64,000 nucleotides of DNA, taken from assembly GCA_030737835.1 (NCBI GenBank), contig CM060853.1:11900034-11964033 (forward strand). The letters run 5' to 3'. Every line of letters starts with the position of its first letter. Within the stretch, counting starts at the first letter, position 1. Positions 11,741 through 23,620 of the stretch are shown here, in pieces. The notes under the pieces are model-generated. The model did no database searches. It saw nothing but the letters and a program-made list of their open reading frames with translations, and had not been told where the DNA came from. The position numbers and the translations under genes were made by a program. Source of the stretch: Acorus gramineus. Lineage: Eukaryota > Streptophyta > Magnoliopsida > Acorales > Acoraceae.

Positions 11741-14712
11741 CATTTATCCAACTGTTATAGGACACGTGGTGCACATAATTTCTTGTATTTACCATTTGGG
11801 CACCTATCAAGTATATTTGAATAGAATGCCTATCACTTAAATAATAATAAAAAAAACTACTCCTTTTGTACCTAGCATATAATCTGATTTGTTTACATTT
11901 ATATTTGACTAAAAAATTATTTTGTATGAATTGAACGTGTATATTTTTATGTTTTGTTTGTAATAAAATATATACTAATACAATTATATAATGATGTATG
12001 TTAATATGTTTTAAATTATTTGAAGTTCGGTGTCTTAGTATTTGATCATGAGGGGATCTAAAAATGAACAAGTAATCCAACCAATGAGTCAGTAATATGT
12101 GAAGTAAGTGTTCATTTGTAGAGATTCCCAATGCTGCTAGAGTTTTGTATTTTATTTTATTTTATTTATTTAGTTAATTAATTAGTTAATAGTTTCATTG
12201 TCAAATGAGAACATTCTTATTAGGTCAGATGGCATCGAATAGATGTAAGCCTATCGATAAGATATTTTGTTATGTTTTTTGAAATAGTGAGATCCTTGTT
12301 ATCTCTCTCTCTCTCTCTCTGGCAGTACTCATTATTAAACAAGTAGGGTTCTGTTTAATCAATGTGGACTTAATTACTTAAAGGACTTAAACTGTTATAT
12401 GGTGCATTGCATATACCTTGAAATTATTCTCATCAATACATCATTAATTAGTTTATAAAACACTTAGCTCTCATTTGGTCGAGAATAGAATCCAGAATAA
12501 AAAAAAAACATTTAATAAGAATATAATCTCAGAATGGTTGTTTAGAATGTTGAAATAAAAGAAAATCTGTATGTTAGAATTAACCGGTACAAAGTAGTAT
12601 ATGAACTTCAGCCACCTCTCGAAATTAAGTTATTCCAGCTTATTCAAACCCAAAAGAATATGTAAGTCTACTGTCAAATGAACTGCCATCACTTTTTATA
12701 AATCAACTATTATCATTTTTTTATTTTTTATAAATCTTTATTCATATCTATTCACATTTTATCCAAACAATTAAAACTTTATTATTATGTTCCTAACAAG
12801 AATAATTCAAAGCATGATAAACCTCTCATAATAACTTAGTTCTCTATTCAATCGGGGGCTTAGTTTCATACAAATAAATTTTATTAAAAAAATATGTACA
12901 TAGAAGTATTTACAAGATTATACATATCTATGGAGTTTATAGGAGCCCCGACATGCAAATTCACTTTTTAAAGTGTTCATGATCTAAAATATGATATATA
13001 ATCCTGTCATTTGCGTGATATCATTTTTTAATGAATGAATTATCATTTTTTCTTTAGTTTGAAAAAAATTCTGTTCAAACTTTGAGTTATTTAATTTTTT
13101 TTAGACACGTATCCCTTATACCATGATTAAAAATTTTACTTAACGAAAGGTTTATGCAACTATCAGTAGATATGTATTTATGCAATTATAAATATGATTT
13201 TTTTTTAAACTAGGGTTGATCATTAATTAATAACCTCTCTGCATTTTCCAATAGCCAATATTAATTAATTTAAAAAGCCATGCAGTGATTTGTTTTTGGG
13301 GATCGGAGGATGATTATGTTTTTCTCACCGATTGTTTTTTAGAAAAATTGTAGACATTTTTATTTCAATAATTAGTATAAAAATAGACAATATCTAAAGA
13401 AGGATTTGCGAAATAGAAAAAAAAATATAAAAATCACAACAAAAACAAAAATCCAAGGACCTGAAATAAAAGATTTCTATCAAGTCCAGCCTTTAAACCT
13501 TACTTGATTACTCAACACAAATTTGTAAAGTTTCTAAATATTTAAATTAACATTTTTAAAAAAATTATCACAAAAAAGTTTTTTTTAGCGATCTTATAAT
13601 CTAAGAAGGCTAAATCGTCTTTATTTTATATGATATTTGTATTCTCTTTCACCCTTTTAAAGTTTATTATACCCTCATTTCAATGTTACCAAAACAAAAA
13701 AAATGTTTTTCAAATGATTTTTAAATTATTATTTTTTATATTTTTGAGTATTCTGTTGGCAATCAATAGCAAATGTTTCTAATATTTTAAAAGATATTTT
13801 AGATATATTTAAATTTTAAAATTTATTTTGTAATACATATCCAATTGTACAAAAAATTCTTATGTTATTTATAAGGAAGAACAAAAAAAAATCTTTTAAA
13901 ATTTAAAATACCAAAAAAAAACTTCTAATATAAAGTTATGCTAATTTTGTAAGGTAAGATTCTTAAAAGTATATTAAAAAGTCTAGAAAATATGAACACA
14001 TTCTCAAATAAAACATTATGTCGATATTGTTAATATTGATTAGTTAAATGTAGTGTGTGAAATTAAATTAGATTATATATAGTTTCAATATTATTAACAA
14101 AAGAGCAATTTAATCATTTTAGATTGAAAATTTGTTAATAAGATTTTTTTCATAGAATTCTAAAAAATGATTGATTTAAATGTTTAAATTTTTTAAATGG
14201 TTTTTTAGATAGGAAAAATACCAAAAAAATCTTTTAAAAGTTGAAAATACCCAAATCAGTCACTTTTTAAAACTATACATAAAAAAATATCATTTTTAAA
14301 TTTTAGAAATTAAAAATATTAACACATCCTTATGTAATTTTTACATTCTCTCTCATCATATTTAAATTTTTTTCATAATCATCAACTAATTGAAAAGTAA
14401 TATCAATATAAGAAATGATTTTTATTTGAAAGTGATATTACGAGTTATTAAATTTTTTAAGTATGATATCAAAATGTTAAAATTGTCATTCATAAATTTA
14501 TAAAATTTTCTTGGATTTTTAAAACATTTTAACGTTTTTTTCAATTTTTTTTGTTATTTCTATTTTGTAAATGTTTTGCATAAGGATTTTTTTGTATTAT
14601 AAACATATATAGGTGCCTCAAAATAATAACAAAATTCATGCACAGATTAAAAAAACATCTCATTATTTATTAGGGTGTTAAACAATTAAATATATGTGAT
14701 GATTTTTCAATT
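11741..14712. other. AT-rich intergenic DNA with degenerate repeats
   Basis: No gene is seen. It includes a TC microsatellite (about 12302-12320), one copy of a dispersed repeat (12462-12860, listed separately) and two fragments resembling the terminal repeat of the elements at 14.7-16.8 kb (about 13855-13960 and 14205-14300). The one longer open frame (11721-12131, minus) is low in complexity and resembles nothing known. Confidence 0.6.
12462..12860. repeat. Dispersed non-autonomous repeat, copy 1 (forward)
   Basis: It starts near ctctcatttggtcgagaata and ends near ctctattcaatcggggg. It shares long stretches (gaatatgt, ctgtcaaat, aactttattattat) with 34905-35455 in the same order and, inverted, with 54285-54640. 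No coding capacity. It is probably a MITE-like family; edges and target-site duplications are not resolved. Confidence 0.55.
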
Positions 14713-15499
14713 GAAAAATGATAAAAAAAAAGCCTCTCAAAAGTTAGAAATACCCAAATCAACCACCTTTTAAAATTATATCTAAAAAAAGTCTCATTTC
14801 ACGATTTTGAAAACACAAAAGACTAATATACCATTATACAATTAGATCATTTATACATTACATACCTCTTAACTTTATTAAAGTATTTCACCCTCTATTT
14901 TGTTAATGTATTTCACACAACTTCATGTCGATCAACTTTTTTTATTTTAAATTCTTTGTGATTAAGTGGATTTTGTGAAATATGTACCAATATAATTTGA
15001 GTTTTTTATGATAAACTCCATTAAATGTTGATGCTTCTTTAAAAAAATGGATATGTACTAATAACATCATAAAAATATATAAATAGCCAAAAAATAAAAA
15101 ATGTGAATAAAGATTTAGAATATTAAAATATCTTCTACTGCATTGGGATACAAAACAGATTTAAATTACATATTATGATTATGCACAATGAAAAATGATA
15201 AACAACATCATGTAAGATATATATAAGAAACACACAATATGATATATAATAACAAAACCTTTAAATAAATTATTTTTTGTCATGTATAGAGATATTGTTG
15301 TTTTGTAGGAAAAATAGATTTTGGTGTGGAATAATCGAACAGGGTTAGAGGGATGTTAAAGATTGAATTAGATAATGGTATATTAGTTTTTTATGTTTTT
15401 AAAATTGTGAAATAAGATTTTTTTTAGATATAATTTTAAAAAAGTAGTTGATTTGGATATTTTTAACTTTTAGTAGATTTTTTTTTTATGATTTTCTCT
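14713..15499 (+). mobile_element. Long-TIR non-autonomous DNA element E1
   Basis: The left end (14713 to about 14825) and the right end (about 15390-15499) are inverted copies of each other over roughly 110 bp. The shared core reads aaagtctcatttcac, then acacaaaagacta on the left and the complement on the right. The interior has no open frame. Long AT-rich TIRs of this kind fit a Mutator-like (MULE) MITE, but the class is inferred. The same family lies inverted at 15571-16818. Confidence 0.6.
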
Positions 15500-15570
15500 T
15501 TTTAAATAGTAGATAACATAGGGGTACTCAAATCATTTTACTTTCTAAAATGATGAAAGAAGATTTTTTT

Positions 15571-16818
15571 GGAAAAATGATTAAAACAATCTTTTAAAAG
15601 CTAGAAATACCAAAATCAATCACTTTTTTAAATTATACCTAAAAAAGTCTCATTTCACAATTTTGGAAACACAAAAGACTAATCTACCCTTATATAATTA
15701 TATCTTTAACATCCCTCTAACCCTTGTTAGGTTATTTCATACCAAAAACATATTTTTTTTACAAAACAACAATCTCATACTATATGACCCAAATTAATCC
15801 CCTTAGAAGTTTTGTTATTATATATCATATTGTATGTTTCTTATATATATCTTACTTGATGTTGTTTATCATTTTTTTTATGTATAATCATAACATATAA
15901 TTTACATCTGTGTTGTGCCTAATACAGCAGATAATATTTTAGTAGTCTAAATCTTTATTGACATTTTTTTTACTTGGCTATTCACGTATTTTTATGGCAT
16001 CATTAATTTATCATAAAAAACTCAAATTAGTTTATATATCCATTTTTTTAAGAAGCATCAACATTTAATAGAGTTTATCATAAAAAAACTCAAATTATGA
16101 TGTCACATATCTCACAAAATCTACATAATCATAAAGAATTTAGTGTAAAAAAAAATTCTCCGTGAGAATGTGTGAAACATACAATAACAAAATTAAAAAG
16201 ATTTTTTTTTTTGAAGAAAGGTAGATGCTTGCTACCCGATTTCATTTCTGATTTTGAATTACAAACTCTCAAAGGAGGGTGATTAGAAAGCATAAAGAAA
16301 CATCTAATAAAATAAAATAAAACCCCCTCGCTCCCCGGGGTTAGAAGAGACATCTAACTCGATAGCAGGGGTGAGGAGGCGCACCCCATGGCTACCTCAT
16401 GACACATATCCTTCCGCCACTAAGTGCCACCTCCTCCGCCTTCGTAATGAAGCGTCACCAGTCCCTGATGTACCCTCGAAACATGTTCCACATGTTTTCT
16501 TTGTGCACCCTAGCACCTCGAAAGATGACCTCGTTCCGCGTCCGCCAAATAGTCCACGTCCCCGCCGGTATGATGGTTCACGCAATCGTCGCCTCCAATC
16601 TGTTGTCCGTCGAGTTTGCCATCAACAAAATTAAGAAGATGAAATATTTTAACGAGATGAAGAGGTATATAATATGTTACGGATTTAATTACATAAAAAT
16701 AAATTAGTCTTTTGTGTTTTTAAAATTGTGAAATAAGATTTTGTTTTTGTATAGTTTTAAAAAGTTGTTGATTTGGGTTTTTTTAATTTTTAAGAGATTT
16801 TTTTTATTATTTTTTCTG
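15571..16818 (-). mobile_element. Long-TIR non-autonomous DNA element E2, with LINE insertion
   Basis: Same family as E1 but inverted. Its interior (for example the stretch around 15820-15910 with catattgtatgtttctta) is the reverse complement of E1 around 15200-15260. The TIRs are about 15571-15680 and 16700-16818. A 5'-truncated LINE (16201-16623) splits its right part. Together with E1 it makes a large imperfect inverted repeat over 14.7-16.8 kb. Confidence 0.6.
16201..16623 (-). mobile_element. 5'-truncated LINE fragment with target-site duplication
   Basis: The minus strand encodes WTIWRTRNEVIFRG followed by ARVHKENMWNMF, the wording at the very C-terminus of plant L1-type LINE ORF2 (after the zf-RVT region). 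It runs on through a 3' UTR to a poly(A) tail, read as the T-run at 16202-16212. A 15-bp target-site duplication flanks it: aacaaaattaaaaag at 16186-16200 and aacaaaattaagaag at 16624-16638 (one mismatch). An in-frame stop lies early in the fragment and another ends the ORF at DW. Its higher GC makes it stand out. It is a dead insertion. Confidence 0.85.
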
Positions 16819-17761
16819 AGATTTTGTTGGGTAAATTTTTTAAAAATGTCCAATTAACTATTGGGTATTTCCAATACTTGTTTTTATTTTTATTTTTGTA
16901 TTTTCCCTTTTAGATATTTCTTTCAATTTTGAGTCCCTAAAATAATCGAGTGTAGGGGTCGCAAAGAGAAATCGGCGATTAATGAGATCCTATACCCGCA
17001 CGTGCAGGAGCAGAAAAGATTTCCCAGATCATTAAAAACGAACAAAAACAAAATAATAAAAAGACACGACGCCTTTTTTCTCTCCCATACTGCCACCTAA
17101 GGTTTCCCCAATTTACACACCTTTTCTTTGCGACAATCAATCTCAGCCGTCCAAACCTTTAGTTGGACGATCAAGATTCACGAACAGGAAAAAGACAAAA
17201 ACATGTACAGGGGCATTTCAGGAATCACAAACTTTACAAAGGTGGGGCCAAGAAATGCATGTGCGATGGAAAGGTTGGTTGTTTTTATTTATTTATTTTT
17301 ATTTTTGCATGGGAGAGTGGGACCTACGTAATGTGATGAGGAGTGATTATGCTGTACTGGATTTTGTTTGGCATTAATATATAATATATATATAAAATAA
17401 TAATAAATAAATAAATAATATAATAATAAATTAATGAACCGTATTTATGCAACCCAGGCTGGAGACAACCCTACCTGCACTGCATCTGATGATCACTTAC
17501 TCCACCTGCCCCCATTTGTTCTTGTCTGCTCAATCCGGGCCAGCCCATGGCCCCTATTCTGGCCCGATGGCCCGAAGCAACTTCAAATAGGATCTATCCT
17601 GATGCTGCATCATATGACTGTACTTTAAAGTGACTGTATCGATTTTAGAAATGATATTCTCAGCTAACCTTTTTTATATATATAAAAGTTGCTTTATTGA
17701 TTTTAAAACGTACAAAAATAAGATATGAAATCAACCGCTGAGGTTCAAGAACCAACATTTA
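16819..17761. other. Unique-looking intergenic island
   Basis: No gene is found. Compared with its neighbours, the part from about 16930 to 17600 is GC-richer and less repetitive. It contains GCACGTGC (around 16998-17005), the phrase cagccgtccaaacc common in plant upstream regions, and an AT-rich microsatellite near 17385-17430. It may be retained regulatory DNA of the LYK3-Aux/IAA interval or part of an unrecognised element. Confidence 0.4.
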
Positions 17762-18779
17762 GGGGTCGTTTGGTTCAGCAAAAAATTGATTTTAAGTCAT
17801 GATTTATAAGTGCAGATTATATAAGTTCTGATAAATTTTAATCAGTTCAGAAGAAAAACTGTTTGGTTCAGTAAAAATTATAAGCACTTATTACAAATAA
17901 GTGTGTTTAGTTTAGTACTAAAGAGTAGAGCTTATGATAAGGGTGTTTTGGTCTATTTAATAAGTGCTGAATATAATTTGATGTTTGGTTGAAAATTTGA
18001 TTATTTGCTTATTTTTTCTATTTATTAAAAAAAGATACTTTAATATATGTCTATTTAATAAATTATTAGATACTGCACTTTAATTACTTGTTAGAACCTT
18101 ATACAAGCCTATACATTTTTTTTTAAAATAACTCGGGACATATGTGTCCTTTATGACATGGTAAATATGCAATCTATATTTACCATATTTTAAAATTCAT
18201 AATAATCACATATCTGTCAAATTTTTTTGACAAGTCTCACCTAATAATGGCAAAGTTGTATATCCTGTCATGCTACACATTATAAATACAAGAGAATATT
18301 ACAACACTTTATGATTCAAAAATAAAAACCTGTAGATCATTAAACATAATCCAAGCACATAAACATAATACTTATGCTGCATATATCATCATGCTACAAT
18401 AGATAAATACATGAGAATGTTACAGCATTCACAAATAAAAAAAAAGTTTCATAGCAGTGAATATTTACATTACAGTGTTGATTTCATAATTCAACTTCTA
18501 CAGTCATTTGATGGCCAGGAGTACAAGCAAAAAAATAATCACAAACACCATCAATATGATACATAAGCATGAACAACATCCAAAAATGAGTATCCCTGTG
18601 GGGCGTTGAACTGCGGTGGACTTCTCCACCTTCTTCTGAGCACCTGGTAATACTTGGGTCCATGTGCCCGACGCAATTTATCAACCCACATGAAGCATTG
18701 TGGGTGTTCCTGATTTCATGAATGGCAACAAATTACATCACACGTTAAATAACATAAATAGCAATTCAAGAGGGATTTC

Positions 18780-21583
18780 TGTTAAACCACGGAGCGGCCG
18801 TCCCCGGATCGTAGTAATATATAAATATCAGGTGATCAATACAAGAGGTCAATAATGACTCCAATGGATACATCGATGATCCAACATGTGACATATCTGG
18901 TTTAACAAAGTAATAATAATAGATAGCTTATCAAAAAGTGCGGAAGCGTAAAATGACATAAATCTGTAATCCAAAGTAATATTACAGATCCAATTAACAC
19001 AATTAATGTCCCGTGAGAGCCAAATCTAGTCAAAATCAACTAAAAATAATGACATGTGCCTCAAGCACAAATACCATAATATACAGGTAAGAGGAATGCT
19101 GACGGCCTCACGCTCGCAGAACCAAAAGACCGGACGCTGCAACAACTACTGGAATCCCACCTCACGGAGCTCCTCCTTCAAGATCAACTCAGCCCCTTGT
19201 GGAGGAACAATACACGAGGGTGAGCTACAAGCTCAGTGAATGGTAAGAAGCCACACACCGCATCTATATCACATCAATAGTACAATAATAGTTTCAACCA
19301 AGACATGGAATAACCTACAATAACAGAACATCACGCAATGACGTGCCCTCATTGTGCTCTCACTACGCCCTCACTCTTGCCCATAGGGATGTCAAGAGAA
19401 TTTTGGGAGAAATCAATACACTAACACCCTACATCATTCGGTAGCCCTCTTCCAGGTAGCCCTCTTCCTGGCGGCCTTCTAACATCATGGCGGCACCACG
19501 CAGGAAAGCTTCGACGCTGGACAGCTTCAACGCACGATGATTTGTAAAAGAAACACTCTACACTCACAATATAACCCTTATGAATCCTCCACCATCGGTT
19601 AGTCATTACTGATACGCTGTCGAATTCTCATGAATTCCCATAAAGTTGCATAATTAACTATATTCACAACTGAATAATGTCCTAGCATGACCACAAAGGC
19701 GGGTCCTATACACACCTATAACTGATAGGCAAAGTTTAGTATTCAAGTATTTAGTTTTAACATGCCATAATATATCAAAGCTAAGTATGGAACCATACAA
19801 ATTTAATGATAAATAGCATACCACATATTTAATAAATCATTGAGCAAATTCAATATACGAATCTCCTATGACATACCATATTCAATGATATTAAATACAT
19901 AAGATACAATATAATGCTAGCATTAGATGTATAAAAATATGGTTATTTATGCATGTATTATGGTGGACAAACAAGTAATGGGTACAGATATAAATTATCT
20001 ATGCAAAATACAAATTATAAATATATATGGTATGCGTTATCTAACATGGTAAGTTATAATCCTAATAATACGTTTAATATATGAATACTACATAAATACG
20101 GCGTTCTTAGAATACACGGAGCACGGCTACGTGTATTACGCGCTTCCTAAATGGGTGGATCGAACCACTCACCGTTACCCGGATCGTCGCGAGTTCTGTC
20201 AACGAAAGCTGCAAAACACAATCAATGATGCTCAATTAAAATATGAAGTCTCCTGACACACATACAAGCCAACTTCATAAAGACATGACTCTTGATGGTT
20301 CTCACATCATGCATAATAGCTCTTTGGCACACAATCAAGTAAAACTGGCACATCTACTACAACCAGCACTAAACGTTAATATACTCAGCACCAAATACAC
20401 ATCCAATAATTCTGAAATACATCATACACGTTCTTTGACATGTTAGGATCATAATCCTTGAAGACATCATAATCTGATTTGGCCTCTACATGGACGAAAT
20501 AAAATAATTTCAGAAACTGATCATTTCCTATGCGAATATGAACAGTCCATGCAAATGAGGTTCTAATTTACAACACAGATAATATTATGATACCAAATTT
20601 CATAAATAGAATCTAGACATATGGATGATCATATCATATGATGATACAATCCTAAAAATATGTCTCTAAGTACTAGCTTCACAAGGATTGTTACAGGACA
20701 GAAATCTGCCATATTATAACACAAAACTCTCAACAACAAGAAAAGGGGAAAAACACATACAACAACACATATGCATCCTTGCTGACCATCCAAAGCATTA
20801 GATAACAACACTCATACTTTATTGAAGCATAAACACAAACATTTACATGACACAAAGGGGAAACAAACATACCATGAGAAGAAGAGGGGAAAAGGATGCA
20901 CACAAGGGATTCCACCACCACCACCACCACCACAAGCAATCAATCCATCACACATGCATAGCCACTACCACCACTAGATCAACACCCTCACATAAGCCAA
21001 AACAAACAATGAGGTTAAAAGAGTGCCATAGAGAAGAAGAGGGAGGTGGGGGGAAATACAAGGTTCACACACACACACTCACCATCCTTTTCACTCTTCC
21101 TTCATTTTCTTCTTCATTTGCACCACCAAAAATCACACACAAAGGGGGCTGCCCTAGAGAAAATGAAAGGGGGAGAGAGAGAAATTGAACTCAATTTAGG
21201 GTTTTGAGTTTGAGATGGGGGAAAAAGAGATACAAATGTGCTTGGTGTGATGAGATAAGGGGAGGGGTATAAGTAGCCTTACACTCACCTCTAATAGAGA
21301 CATTAGGAACTAAGGGTTGGAGAATGGGGTGATACTTGCCTAGAGTCACTACCCACCCAATCAAACAACCAACCAAAACCCAATAACAGCTAAACACGGA
21401 TACCATTTGAAACTGTATAATTTTTAAAACGATGTCAGAACGCGATGAAAATTTACAAGTAAGTCAAAGCAGATACTAGGATCACCGATATGCGGTTATA
21501 TTTTTAAATTAAGCGCCTGAACTCTAAAAAGAAATAAAAACATGATATTTAATCACTCAAAAGTGACACAAACATAACATTTA
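18780..21583 (-). mobile_element. Solo-LTR-like insertion nested in the Harbinger element
   Basis: It begins TGTTAAACCACGGAGCGGCC. Position by position this is a diverged version of the LTR start at 63582, and the two share ordered words further in (gcggaagc, aatctgtaatc, gtgagagcc, ctcctccttcaag). This is the complement of the 3' end of a Ty3/gypsy LTR, of the Tekay/Del-like kind ending ...GGGGCGTGACA (inference). No gag or pol is seen over about 2.8 kb, so a solo LTR is the simplest reading. The right end is near 21583 (acataaca); a target-site duplication could not be confirmed. It sits wholly inside the intron of the GRF gene. It is a fossil, clearly diverged from its relative. Confidence 0.6.
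20913..20932. repeat. CCA microsatellite inside the LTR-like sequence
   Basis: A short run of CCA triplets, with related CAC-rich stretches nearby (20940-20990, 21064-21080). It makes the open frame at 20847-21188 look gene-like (poly-His), but that frame is a composition effect. Confidence 0.7.
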
Positions 21584-21809
21584 CAATGTATATGACTTAC
21601 CCATCTTGCTGGGCACCTCAAAAACCATCGGCCATAGTTCTTTGAAGTCCTAGCCATCAAGAGGACCATTGGTCCTCGTCCACAGGCGCACTCAATCTCT
21701 GAATCTTCGTTCTTCATGCTATAAAAAATATTACAATATTATACAGGATTGTTACAATATTAATATTACAAGGACAAAAAATGGGCGTGGATACAAGAAA
21801 AAAAAACCC

Positions 21810-23052
21810 CTAGTGCCTAGCCATTAGTAGATCGGCTAACTGATCCCGGGTTCTGTTCATTTCTATTTGATCTCTCTCCGGTTGGATTGGGGCATATAGT
21901 GTTTCAGCACTACGGTCCTCATCTCTATTCGTGTTTTTGAATTCGTGAAAGAGGGTATCAGCCTGATTTTTCCTTCGAATATAATTATGGATAGCCATTG
22001 TTGCAATGACGATCCGTACCTGGATGTCAAAAGAATAAGATGCCATCTTTTTTAATATGGGGAATCGTGCTTTCCACACTCTGAAAGTGCGTTCTATGAC
22101 ATTGCGCAATGAAGAGTGATAAAAATTGAATAGCTCCTCCTTATTGTGTGGTCCTGATCTGCCCCTATAATCACCCAACCAATACCTCACGTTCTGATAT
22201 GGTGTGAGGAATCTCCTATTGTTGCTATACCCTGCGTCCACTACATAATATTTTCCTAGAGGTGGCATTAGAAAATTCCTTGAAGGGTCTCGGATGCATT
22301 CGGTGAGGATACGTGAATCGTGTGCCGTTCCTTCCCAGCCGACCTCAGCATAGGTGAACTGCATGTCAAAGGAGCAGATAGAAAGAACATTTTGCATGCA
22401 ATCCCCCTTGCGCCCACAGAATGGCAATTGACTCTCTGTCTCTATGATCGCGTGGACAAGGGTTCCATCTATAGCCCCAACACAATCCTACATATCAATG
22501 TTTAATTACCCATATGATTAAATCTCAAAACTTTACTACGAGGACACAATTCAAGTGCATTCATGAAATAATGTTTATTACCTTGAACGCTGGGTAAAAT
22601 CGATGATTGTTTAAGATTTGGATGGGTGTCTTTGACAAATCAGGTGGATGAATAACCAACTTGCTTAATTTCAAGCATGCCGATAGGACCTCCCTAAATT
22701 GACGGGATATGGTCTCCCCAGAGTATTTGAATCGGTCCTGACAATATCTGTTTGTCGAATTATGTCCAACAATAGTGAGGAATATAGCTAATTGTTCTTC
22801 GATCCACATGTTCCTTGTGTCCTCCAACCAACCTTCCCTCCAGAATAAATCTGCCAATCATCGGAACACATGTTGATCCATGTGAAATAATTCTTGACAT
22901 GGGCGTGGATGGCCCCTTAGTATTCCATCAACATAATTATGGCCACTCAAAACCCCATCACGCACTGCTCTTGGCACCCTATGTTGACCAAACTTGTGAT
23001 GTATGTAATACACAATAAGGAGGAAGATGATGATATTCTGTGGAGTCCACAT
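21810..23052 (-). pseudogene. Harbinger DDE transposase (HARBI1-like), broken
   Basis: Two exons: 23052-22582 and 22487-21810. They join FYPAFK to DCVGAIDGT in phase. The first opens MWTPQNIIIFLLIVYYIHHK and continues through RPCQELFHMDQHVFR and DTRNMWIEEQLAIFL. The second has the DDE triad contexts: DCVGAIDGT (first D), YVVDAGYSNNRRFL (second D) and RNVIERTFRVWKARFPIL (E), ending LADLLMARH. That is about 380 codons, full family length. One in-frame TGA at 22858-22860, where relatives continue from HVFR into LADLF, interrupts it and fits a C-to-T change at a CGA codon; no other lesion was noticed. The protein would cut and join the element's termini together with ORF1. Recent decay is inferred from the single lesion. 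Confidence 0.88.
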
Positions 23053-23620
23053 TCCTAATACCTTAAAGAATGCATCCACAAACAAAATAAGCATAGCATA
23101 TAGTGTTCCTAACAAACACATGAGAAAGCTATAAATAATGATAGGGGTAAGAAAGCTATACATAATGATAGGGGTAAGGTCCTCTTGAGTTCTTACTTCC
23201 ACACCAAGAGACATGAACAGAAATAGAAGCAGACATTCAATTTCACATGTATATTCAATTTCACATAAACCCAATAAACACAAGCATCCAGACAAATAAA
23301 ATGTTTCATTCCACCTAAGAAACAAAAGCACCCACACTTTCATAATACATAATACAACCTAACAAACACAAGCATCCACATTCATAATACATAATACAAC
23401 CTAACACAAGGATCCACATATTCATAATACATAAACCAACCTAACAAACACAAAGCATCAAGAGAATTCAGTACATAAACATAACAGTAGATATTAGAGG
23501 TGTCCTACATACTGAATAATTAAACAAAGATAGACTGTGTTCATAAAACATTAAAAAACATAAATACTGAGGCATTGTTCAGATCGCAACAACATTCGTG
23601 GTCTTCTCAATTCGAATACT

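Larger units (their letters stand above)
18504..21717 (-). pseudogene. GRF-type zinc finger/membrane protein gene of the Harbinger element
   Basis: Exon 1 (21717-21601) encodes MKNEDSEIECACGRGPMVLL and ends ARTSKNYGRWF near the donor GTAAGT. Exon 2 (18709-18504) opens EHPQCFMWVDKLRRAHGPKY and ends in a hydrophobic tail, IIFLLVLLAIK. CxCG, GRWF, Cys and CFMWVD together form a GRF zinc finger (PF06839 type), and the tail is a single membrane segment, the usual layout of small plant GRF proteins. One frame change with a stop follows GRWF, and another frame change lies between the finger and the tail, so it is broken. The intron now holds the LTR-like sequence 18780 to about 21583. It starts 93 bp after the transposase stop in the same orientation, which suggests an accessory third gene of the transposon. 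Function unknown. Confidence 0.68.

Noticed and set aside
11721-12131. 136-codon minus-strand open frame
   Set aside because: AT-rich composition, no domain, no splice context, lies in repeat DNA.
20847-21188. 113-codon His/Thr-rich open frame
   Set aside because: Made by CCA and CA repeats within the LTR-like insertion.
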